This document shows, piece by piece, positions 27,273 through 34,431 of a DNA stretch of 60,312 bases (position 1 is the first letter of the stretch; each line of letters starts with the position of its first letter). Both the position numbers and the translations under genes were made by a program. The stretch is taken from the NCBI GenBank assembly GCA_017935675.1, contig JAGBHE010000042.1, positions 1 to 60,312 on the forward strand, in the 5' to 3' direction. The stretch comes from Clostridia bacterium (GTDB lineage: Bacteria > Bacillota > Clostridia > UBA1381). The notes under the pieces are model-generated. The model worked only from the letters and a program-made list of their open reading frames with translations. It did no database searches and had not been told where the DNA came from.

Positions 27273-28676
27273 TTATTTTTCCTTATCGAGGTAGTTTACC
27301 TGATAGTTGTTTGCAGCCTCCTCCAAAAGTGCCTTCGGATCAGCACTTTCGTCCGCAAAGACGCTCTGAATACATCCGTCCAAAAGCGAGTATAGCTGCT
27401 GACAGCTTATCGGTGGCTCAGGAACAACCGTTACCTTACTAAAATCTGCATAGTCCTTCCACAGCTCCGGATTTACATTGGTGTATTTTTCAATACATTC
27501 CTCTTCATACTGTCTTACAGGCGGTACATTGTCTGCCTTCCACATGCTGTGCTTTCTGATTCCAACAACATATCCCTTTTCATTCTGTATTCTGTACTCT
27601 GTGTCAATATTTTTCTTTCTATCCTCAGATACCTCAGGCGTTACGCCGTTGAACTCAAGCCACTTAAAGCATGCGTCAATCTGCTCCTCAGTAAGTCCGT
27701 TTTTCATCACCTGAATTTCTCCGCCAATCTGGGCAAAGCGTCCGGCAGGTCCTGCAGGCATTTTTACTGCAGCAGCGTCGGTGTTTGTCATTCCATACTG
27801 GTCAAACAGTGCATTAAGCGGAGGTGATGCAATAATCATAGCAAGCTGATCTGTTGCAAACAGCTTATACATCTCATCAAAATCAAGCAATGCGTTATCC
27901 GGCGTTGCACCGTGTACCCAACGAAGGTCCTTAACAAACTGCAGTGCCTCTATACATTCCGGCGTTGCAAAATCAGCAACCCATTTGCCGTTTTCCTGCT
28001 TGACAAATTCTTTGTTCGTACCATATCCCCATGCCAAATTTAGGAAGTGCCATCCGCCAACATTGTTCATTGTGGACATTCCAAAGCCCGGCTTTCCGGT
28101 CTTTTCCTTTATAATCTTTGAAAATTCCGCAACATCCTCCCATGTATCGGGAATCATCGGAGTGCCGTCTTCATTTATAAGCCCCGCCTCAGTAAACAGG
28201 TTCATGTTTATCATAAGTCCCATTGCATATGAAGTCTTAGGTACAGCATAAATACTGCCGTTTTCATCCGAGATAAGGTCCATAATATCGTCCCTTAAAT
28301 ACTCTGTGTACTTATATTTTTCCATATACTCGGAAATGTCACAGGCATACCCGGATTGAATTATTCTTTTAATTTCTGTAAATGACGTTATGTAGATATC
28401 CGGCAGCTGTCCGCTCACTGCCTTCGGCAGGAAGGTGTCAAGGTCAAAGCCCCACTCATCCGGAACAATTTTGATGTTCGGATAAGTTGTTTCAAACTCC
28501 TCCTTAATTTCCATCCTGGCAGCATAAGCCTTTTCGTCAGTTTCAAGCGGCCAGCCTCCCACGCGGATTGTTATCTGACCGTCAACAGCTGTTTCCTGCT
28601 TTTGTTCGCATCCGCCAAGCATTCCCGCTGCAGTAATCATGCTCAAAATCACTGCTAAAATTTTCTTTTTACTCAT
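27273..28676 (-). CDS. Extracellular solute-binding lipoprotein, family 1
   Basis: A 467-residue sugar-binding protein exported as a lipoprotein: lysine-rich signal peptide, then the lipobox LGGC with C23 as lipidation site. The mature part shows the two-lobed binding-protein fold of the YesO/LplA group (PNIKIVPDEWGFDLDTFLPK; PDIYITSF; YAVPKTSYAMGLMINMNLF; PDTWEDVAEFSKIIKEK). It is the first gene of the 24-kb polysaccharide run, behind a TATAAT promoter and divergent from the regulators, which is the usual layout for YesMN-controlled transporters. Confidence 0.93.
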   Translation of the reverse strand: MSKKKILAVILSMITAAGMLGGCEQKQETAVDGQITIRVGGWPLETDEKAYAARMEIKEEFETTYPNIKIVPDEWGFDLDTFLPKAVSGQLPDIYITSFTEIKRIIQSGYACDISEYMEKYKYTEYLRDDIMDLISDENGSIYAVPKTSYAMGLMINMNLFTEAGLINEDGTPMIPDTWEDVAEFSKIIKEKTGKPGFGMSTMNNVGGWHFLNLAWGYGTNKEFVKQENGKWVADFATPECIEALQFVKDLRWVHGATPDNALLDFDEMYKLFATDQLAMIIASPPLNALFDQYGMTNTDAAAVKMPAGPAGRFAQIGGEIQVMKNGLTEEQIDACFKWLEFNGVTPEVSEDRKKNIDTEYRIQNEKGYVVGIRKHSMWKADNVPPVRQYEEECIEKYTNVNPELWKDYADFSKVTVVPEPPISCQQLYSLLDGCIQSVFADESADPKALLEEAANNYQVNYLDKEK

Positions 28677-28709
28677 TAAATCTCCTCCTTCTTTCCATAA
28701 AGAACTTTA

Positions 28710-28745
28710 TGCCTAAATTATAACATTGCGTCAAAACAAACCACA
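28710..28745 (-). promoter_or_regulatory. Promoter of the polysaccharide operon
   Basis: TATAAT (28717-28722) on the minus strand has only a weak -35 (TTGTGG-like, 18 bp upstream). A poor -35 with a perfect -10 is typical of a promoter that needs an activator, here plausibly the AraC-type response regulator encoded divergently. The -10 is followed by TTTAGGCAT, echoed by ATAGGCAT in the opposite promoter. Confidence 0.6.
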
Positions 28746-28798
28746 ATGGGCATAATCGGACAAAAAGTGTTTTATTCTGCCAACTTTTAAATTCCGAC

Positions 28799-28827
28799 TT
28801 GATTATAGGCATTAAAAGTAGTAAACT
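28799..28827 (+). promoter_or_regulatory. Promoter of the sensor/regulator operon
   Basis: TTGATT (28799-28804), a 17-bp spacer and TAAACT (28822-28827) lie about 32 bp upstream of the ATG. The region between the two divergent promoters (about 28723-28798) is where regulator sites would be expected. Confidence 0.65.
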
Positions 28828-28858
28828 AAGGCTATAAACAATCATAGGGGGATTTTAC

Positions 28859-29851
28859 ATGTTTCTTTTTCTCAAGAAAAAATTCAGGTTTTATATTACC
28901 GTTATTATTATGATAGCAGTTACTATTCCCTTTGCTTCCCTGTATCTGACCTTCCGGACAACACTGGAAAATGATTATGCCGAAAACTCCGCAAAATCAC
29001 ATAAGCAGATTTCGCGTATTTTTGATTTGCAAATCTCGCAGATAGAAAACTCAATAAATATGTACGTTTTCAAATACCGGCTGTCAGAAGCTCTTTCTAC
29101 TACAAGCCATGTTGAAATTTCAAACAGTGACTTAAAAAATATAATGCTTTATTGTCCCGACATCTCATATGTATCTCTTCTTGACAAGAACAAAAGTATT
29201 CTTTATTACAGCTCAAGCGTGATTACCGATTTTTTGTCTGACCTTGTCAATAATCCCGAAAATGATAAATATTTTAATTCCGAGGGCGGAAAATGGTTTA
29301 TAACCAAATATCATATTTTTAGTAAAAACTCGGAATATTCATGGGTTTATATTATGCCCATTTCGGATGCTTCTTCATCACACCTCGGATACATATGCGT
29401 ACTTCTTTCAGAAGAGGTTTTTTCGGATTTCTTCAATCGGTTCAGTAACGATTACTGCCGTTATAACTCCTTTTATCTTTATTCACAGGACAGCCATGCC
29501 ACATCATCAGAGGCTATACTCTCTCATTCTGGCAATTTGTCCGAAACCGACATTATATCTGCTGTAAATAATTCAGCTGAAAACAAAGGAAGAAAAATAC
29601 AGCTTTCATCATATCCGCTTTCAGACAGCAATTTAAAAATAATTTCTGTTCTGAGGTATAATTACATCGCGTCAATTTTACGCAACCTGCTCATATTATT
29701 AATTGCAATATGGGGAATACTGTTATTACTGTGTATAGCTTTATCATCAAAAATTACGGATATATTTATTGCTGACTTGCAAAATCTTACAAAAAAGGTC
29801 GATAATTATATAATTTCAAAAAAAGAAGCGGAGGATAAAGAAAATGACTAA
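28859..29851 (+). CDS. Membrane sensor protein with extracytoplasmic domain but no kinase
   Basis: A 330-residue protein. It has a first membrane segment (about 10-30), a large extracytoplasmic Cache-like region (about 35-265, with DISYVSLLDKNKSILYYSSS and WVYIMPISDASSSHLGYICVL), a second membrane segment (about 272-293) and only about 35 cytoplasmic residues, mostly a charged helix ending KKEAEDKEND. The topology is that of a YesM-type sensor, but dimerisation-phosphoacceptor and ATPase domains are missing. The frame ends naturally, 8 nt into the next gene, so truncation by assembly error is unlikely. It may modify signal input to the kinase encoded two genes on; the function is unproven. 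Confidence 0.75.
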   Translation: MFLFLKKKFRFYITVIIMIAVTIPFASLYLTFRTTLENDYAENSAKSHKQISRIFDLQISQIENSINMYVFKYRLSEALSTTSHVEISNSDLKNIMLYCPDISYVSLLDKNKSILYYSSSVITDFLSDLVNNPENDKYFNSEGGKWFITKYHIFSKNSEYSWVYIMPISDASSSHLGYICVLLSEEVFSDFFNRFSNDYCRYNSFYLYSQDSHATSSEAILSHSGNLSETDIISAVNNSAENKGRKIQLSSYPLSDSNLKIISVLRYNYIASILRNLLILLIAIWGILLLLCIALSSKITDIFIADLQNLTKKVDNYIISKKEAEDKEND

Positions 29852-31418
29852 GATAATGATTGTAGATGACGAAGCAATCGTTCGAGAATGTCTTCGCAGT
29901 ACCATCGACTGGTCTGAAATAGACTGCGAAATAGTTGCAGAAGCTGCAGACGGAATTGAAGCACTTGAGGTCTATAAAAGCTCCTTGCCTGATATAGTTA
30001 TCACTGACATCGTTATGACCTTTTCCAACGGTCTTGACTTCATTGCAAATGTAAAAGCTGTAAATCCTAACGTGGAAATTATCATTTTAAGCGGCTACAA
30101 TGATTTTGAATACGCAAAAAAAGCTTTGGAAAACAATGTTTCGGCATATTTGTTAAAACCAATAAACAATGATGCTATCATAAATGAAGTACTGAAAATA
30201 AAAAGCAGGCTGAAAGAAAAGCAAACATCTAACCATGTTCGTGCTACTGCTAACAGGGATAACTTTCTGCTAAATTTATTAAGCACAGAATACCTTACAG
30301 CAGAGCAAATGGAAAATCTATGCAAAACATTTGATATAGTTCTTCCGTCCGACAAATACTCTGTTGCCGTACTTCAGATTGACAAGATGCACTCGCCGAA
30401 CTTGAGTCTTGCACTCATCCGCCTCAAAGAAACCCTCAGCTATTATATAAGCATCAGCAAGGATTACATCCTTACCTCAACACTAAATAATGAGATAGTT
30501 CTGCTTTATGTATATTCCTCATCATTATGCGGCACAGATGTGTGTGATTTTCTTGCATTGGTTCAGAATCATTACAAAAACACATTTTCCCACACAGTAA
30601 CCATCGGTGTCAGCGGAATTTTTAAAAATCTGACCATTGTTCAACGTGCGTACAAACAGGCAACAGCAGCACTTGAGCAGAAAGCTGCGTTCGGAACCAA
30701 CAGTATTATCAAATATACGGAGATTTCATCTAACCCTCAGCAATCATCGGTAGAGCTTACTACCGATGAAATGAACGAAATAATTGAATGTGTTAAAAGC
30801 GGAAATATTACTCAGGCTACTCAAATTATAAATAATTATTTCACCAATATTTCACACCTTAAAAGCATTGATATTACTTTGATCAAAAACCGTATTCTTG
30901 AGCTTATCGTGCTGCTCATTCATACCATGATAAAAAATTCTAACATGATGTATGCAGTCTTTAACAGAAACTTCTTTCCTGCTATCGAAATACAGGCATT
31001 AGAATTTATTCTTGAGATACAGGAATGGACCGTGGATATTATAACAAAGCTGGGAGAATGTCATGATTTGTGTATACCTCATAGCTACAGTCCTGCACTG
31101 AACAAGGCTCTTCTTTATATCCGTGCCAACTATTCTCAAAAAATCAAGCTGGAGGACGTAGCTAAAGAGCTGTTTATGAGCTCGCGTTCCTTAAGACGCA
31201 TCTTTCTTGCCGAAACAGGAAAATCCTTTCAGGAACATCTTACGGAGTACAGAATAAAAATGTCCGTGAATCTTATAGAAAATACCTCCTACAAAATCTG
31301 CGATATTGCCAATCTTGTAGGCTATAACGATGTAAAGCATTTTTACCGGACCTTCAAAAAAATTACAGGTCACAACCCCAAGCATTATAAAAGAGCTTTA
31401 AAAGAGGAGGATATATGA
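29844..31418 (+). CDS. AraC-family response regulator, YesN type
   Basis: A 524-residue transcription regulator. The N-terminal receiver domain has IMIVDDEA and phospho-acceptor D55 in VITDIVM. A middle helical region (140-410) is followed by a C-terminal AraC double helix-turn-helix (about 420-520) with KIKLEDVAKELFMSSRSLRRIF and ICDIANLVGYNDVKHFYRTFKK. It starts 8 nt inside the sensor gene and its last bases overlap the kinase start (ATGA), so the three are translationally coupled. Expected role: activation of the divergent transport and hydrolase operon. Confidence 0.93.
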   Translation: MTKIMIVDDEAIVRECLRSTIDWSEIDCEIVAEAADGIEALEVYKSSLPDIVITDIVMTFSNGLDFIANVKAVNPNVEIIILSGYNDFEYAKKALENNVSAYLLKPINNDAIINEVLKIKSRLKEKQTSNHVRATANRDNFLLNLLSTEYLTAEQMENLCKTFDIVLPSDKYSVAVLQIDKMHSPNLSLALIRLKETLSYYISISKDYILTSTLNNEIVLLYVYSSSLCGTDVCDFLALVQNHYKNTFSHTVTIGVSGIFKNLTIVQRAYKQATAALEQKAAFGTNSIIKYTEISSNPQQSSVELTTDEMNEIIECVKSGNITQATQIINNYFTNISHLKSIDITLIKNRILELIVLLIHTMIKNSNMMYAVFNRNFFPAIEIQALEFILEIQEWTVDIITKLGECHDLCIPHSYSPALNKALLYIRANYSQKIKLEDVAKELFMSSRSLRRIFLAETGKSFQEHLTEYRIKMSVNLIENTSYKICDIANLVGYNDVKHFYRTFKKITGHNPKHYKRALKEEDI

Positions 31419-33136
31419 AAAACTTCTTCTCACGACACATCAGAACTCATTCACTTAAATCGGTGATAATATGCTATATAGCAATTTTCTCGGTTATTTC
31501 CGTTACAATTCTATCGGTAATATCCTATTTTTTCATGTCTAACATCATCGTAAAGTCATATCTTTCATCGTACATGAAATCAGTTTATTCTAACTTTGAG
31601 CATACACTTACCAACACTCTCACCCAGATAAATCTTTCTGCTCTGAACATAACCACATGGCAGGAGCTTTACACCATTCTGCTAAATACTGATATGAATG
31701 CGGAGCTTAAACGTCAGACAATAGAAGCGGACATGAGAGAATTTCTGAATAATCATAATATGATTTTTGCTGTAGATATTATTACAAACAGCGGCGAGTA
31801 TTACCGCTGCAGTAAAAATAACCTGCAGCTTCCCATCATATCGGATGATTTTAAAAATTCCATTGTATCCTCCGCAATGACTGTCGGAAACCGCCCTATC
31901 CTCTATAACGGAGAATATTACATAGCCATAGGAAATAAATTCTATAATTACTATAACAGCTACGACGTGGGGTATCTGGTGCTTTACATAAAGGAAAGTG
32001 AATTATACTCCATATATCAGGATTCTGTGCTTGAAGATTCGGTATTTTTCATTTTATCAGACAACCATATTATCTCACACAGTGATAAATCTGCAATCGG
32101 CTCTATGGTATATATCCCCACCGAACTGTATAATGATAAGAAGCTGTCTATTTCACGCTATTCCAGTAACATAATAGGAAAATATCAGCTTCAGCAGCCT
32201 ATTTTGGCATCAGAGGTTTCCATTGTAACAATTTTATCCTCTGCAAGCCTGTTTAATATAGTCAGCAAGATGGAACGCTATACTATAATTATTTTTACAA
32301 TAACTCTTGCTCTGGTGCTTATTATAGCCTTTATTTTCACGCAGAGTCTTCTTAACCAGTATACCCGTTTCAAGAAAAATATCGTTGAATTTACCTATGA
32401 CCCTAAAAAGAAAATTCGATTTAAATCGTCTAACGAGCTGCATGAGCTTGAGGAAAGCTTTAATGTCATGGTAACAACAATCAACCGCCTGATGAAACAA
32501 AATTCAATAGCAAATGAAAAGCAGCGCGAGGCGGAAATAAAGGCACTGCAGGCACATATTAATCCGCATTTTATATATAACGCACTCGATTCTATAACCT
32601 GTATGGCAAAAATGGCAAATCAACCTAATATAGAAAAAACAGCATATGCACTTGCATCATTTTTCCGTATAGGATTATCAGGCGGAGAACGACTTATAAG
32701 CATTAGAGACGAGCTGGAGCATGTAAAGAGCTATATTCAGGTACAACAAACACGCTACCCCGATAAGTTTGATGTGGAATTTGATGTTCCTGAAGAGCTG
32801 CTAAACTGCAAAATAGTAAAAATTACGCTGCAGCCATTGGTTGAAAACTGTATAAAGCACGGATTTAAGGGGATTCCGTATCGCGGAAAAATCACTATTA
32901 TGGGAACAAAGGATATTGAAAGCAAATATATTATTATAACTGTTTCAGATAATGGTGTCGGATTTAAAACAAGCCCTCTCTTCCCGTCGGATGATACATC
33001 TTCCGGAGGCTACGGTGTATACAACGTTCAGAGAAGGCTAAAGCTGGAGTACGGAGAAAATTACGGTCTTATGTATGAGAAAAATGAACATGGCGGCACA
33101 ACAGCCATTATTAAAATTAAGTATGAAATAAATTAG
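31415..33136 (+). CDS. Sensor histidine kinase, YesM type
   Basis: A 573-residue membrane kinase. It has membrane segments at about 18-40 and 287-308, an extracytoplasmic Cache-like domain between them, a HAMP-like linker (FKKNIVEFTYDPKKKIRFKS), and a His_kinase domain with QAHINPHFIYNALDS; the likely phospho-histidine is H385. The ATP-binding N box is LQPLVENCIKHGF and the G box VSDNGVGF. It is paired with the overlapping AraC-type regulator. Family members sense extracellular oligosaccharides or the loaded binding protein; the actual signal here is unknown. Confidence 0.93.
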   Translation: MKNFFSRHIRTHSLKSVIICYIAIFSVISVTILSVISYFFMSNIIVKSYLSSYMKSVYSNFEHTLTNTLTQINLSALNITTWQELYTILLNTDMNAELKRQTIEADMREFLNNHNMIFAVDIITNSGEYYRCSKNNLQLPIISDDFKNSIVSSAMTVGNRPILYNGEYYIAIGNKFYNYYNSYDVGYLVLYIKESELYSIYQDSVLEDSVFFILSDNHIISHSDKSAIGSMVYIPTELYNDKKLSISRYSSNIIGKYQLQQPILASEVSIVTILSSASLFNIVSKMERYTIIIFTITLALVLIIAFIFTQSLLNQYTRFKKNIVEFTYDPKKKIRFKSSNELHELEESFNVMVTTINRLMKQNSIANEKQREAEIKALQAHINPHFIYNALDSITCMAKMANQPNIEKTAYALASFFRIGLSGGERLISIRDELEHVKSYIQVQQTRYPDKFDVEFDVPEELLNCKIVKITLQPLVENCIKHGFKGIPYRGKITIMGTKDIESKYIIITVSDNGVGFKTSPLFPSDDTSSGGYGVYNVQRRLKLEYGENYGLMYEKNEHGGTTAIIKIKYEIN

Positions 33137-33292
33137 TATACAAATAAGTAGTGTGGATATGTATGACGAATTACATGCCAAATGCATTTACAAGTGCAGT
33201 ACTTGACACAGTTAATTCAAACGAATTCATAATATCACCTCTGATATTATATTATGCTTGCAGGTGACCTTATTGAGTTAATTTTTTCGTTT
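33137..33292. other. Gene-free stretch between kinase and ferritin
   Basis: The convergent spacer contains a small hairpin (AATATCA/TGATATT, 33231-33248) without a T tract. It could weakly end the regulator transcript. No gene of convincing length or ribosome site was seen. Confidence 0.4.
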
Positions 33293-33294
33293 AC

Positions 33295-33327
33295 GCAAAA
33301 AAGCTCCCGCCAAAATGACGGAAGCTC
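33295..33327 (-). terminator. Terminator after ferritin
   Basis: The minus-strand stem AGCTTCCG/CGGGAGCT (33302-33326, one G-U pair) is followed by TTTTTTGCG, directly after the ferritin stop. Confidence 0.8.
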
Positions 33328-33339
33328 AAAAATTCAGAG

Positions 33340-33852
33340 TTATAATACAAGAGATGGAGCACTGTATACTCTCGCTGCCAACTCCTGATTCAGCATATAA
33401 AGACTCTTGGGGTCAGAACCAAACAATTCCATTTTTGAAATCAAATCGTTGGCATTAGTTTCTTCTTCGCCCTGTTCCTTTACAAACCAGTCAAGGAACT
33501 GCATTGTGCGGAAGTCTTTAACATCATAGGCAGCACTGTAAATATCGTTGATAAGTGATGTAACATATTCCTCATGCTCAAGACCCGCCTTTAAGACATC
33601 CATATGACAGGTGAAAACCTTGTCAGGTTTGGCAATAGCATCCAGAGTGACAGTTTGATTTTCATTCTGAAGATAGGTGTAAAACAGCATGGCGTGATCT
33701 CTTTCTTCCTGTGCCTGAATCATATACCAATTTGCAAAACCGTCAAGACCTTGTGCTTTAAAATAATTTGAAAAATCAAGATAGAGATATGCAGAATATA
33801 ACTCTTTGTTAATCTGCTGATTTAACAGCTCATGTACTTTTAAATTCATCAT
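33340..33852 (-). CDS. ftn: Ferritin (FtnA-like iron storage protein)
   Basis: A 170-residue non-haem ferritin of four-helix type. Ferroxidase ligands are visible in NKELYSAYLYLDFSNYF, QAQEERDHAMLFYTYL (the ExxH motif) and the helix FLDWFVKEQGEEE. It stores iron as ferric mineral in a 24-mer and protects against Fenton chemistry. It lies 14 bp after the superoxide reductase gene and shares its promoter. GAGGTGAG lies upstream of tandem ATGs; the first is used here. Confidence 0.93.
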   Translation of the reverse strand: MMNLKVHELLNQQINKELYSAYLYLDFSNYFKAQGLDGFANWYMIQAQEERDHAMLFYTYLQNENQTVTLDAIAKPDKVFTCHMDVLKAGLEHEEYVTSLINDIYSAAYDVKDFRTMQFLDWFVKEQGEEETNANDLISKMELFGSDPKSLYMLNQELAARVYSAPSLVL

Positions 33853-33866
33853 AAAAACTCACCTCA

Positions 33867-34247
33867 TTAAATATCTTTTTTCCACAATCCATGGAGATTA
33901 CAGTACGCATAAACCGCAATGGGTTTTTCCTCTGCAATGGCAAAGGTTACCGCAGGAGCTGTGCCGATGTTAAGGCACTTACGCTGACCACCCTTGTCAG
34001 TCTGCAGATATACCCAAAGTATGCTGTGTTCTTCGGTCATCGGGTGTTCAACCGAGCCGATTACAACCTTTACGGTATTTCCATCAACCGTTACAACAGG
34101 AATATGCTTCTCGTGGCTTGCTTCTGTTGTTCCGGGTTCAATCTTGGTCATTTTCTGACCGCAGCACATCATAGGTACCCCGGCATCGTGAATCATGCCG
34201 ATCAGATTTCCGCAATGCTCACAAATGTAAAATCTGCTTTCACACAT
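33867..34247 (-). CDS. dfx: Desulfoferrodoxin (superoxide reductase)
   Basis: A 126-residue two-iron superoxide reductase that reduces superoxide to peroxide without releasing oxygen, typical of anaerobes. The N-terminal desulforedoxin centre has C9, C12, C28 and C29 (CEHC, CC). The catalytic centre II ligands are H48, H68, H74, C116 and H119 (EKHIP; VEHPM; EEHS; CNLHG), with E47 next to them. It is first in a two-gene oxidative-stress operon with ferritin. GGAGGCG precedes the ATG. Confidence 0.95.
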   Translation of the reverse strand: MCESRFYICEHCGNLIGMIHDAGVPMMCCGQKMTKIEPGTTEASHEKHIPVVTVDGNTVKVVIGSVEHPMTEEHSILWVYLQTDKGGQRKCLNIGTAPAVTFAIAEEKPIAVYAYCNLHGLWKKDI

Positions 34248-34279
34248 AGCGTTCGCCTCCGTTTACTTTATTTAAATCT

Positions 34280-34317
34280 ATTATACTACAAAACTTTGAT
34301 TATTTCAATAATTATAT
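34280..34317 (-). promoter_or_regulatory. dfx-ftn promoter with PerR-box-like operator
   Basis: TTGAAA (34303-34308), 17 bp and TATAAT (34280-34285) lie on the minus strand. Overlapping the -35 at 34303-34317 is ATATAATTATTGAAA, which matches the Bacillus PerR consensus TTATAATNATTATAA at 12 of 14 defined positions. Peroxide-responsive repression is inferred. Confidence 0.6.
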
Positions 34318-34431
34318 AAAAATATATTTTATTTTAAGCGAGATATTCTTCATCATAGTATAGCTACGGCATTTCACAATACAGCAATAACCCGGAAACC
34401 ACATGTTTTCGTTACGAGGTTCTATGCAGGA

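Noticed and set aside
33163..33267. Small ORF of 34 codons starting MTNYMPNAF in the spacer after the kinase gene
   Set aside because: No ribosome site and no recognisable sequence; a chance frame in AT-rich DNA is likelier.
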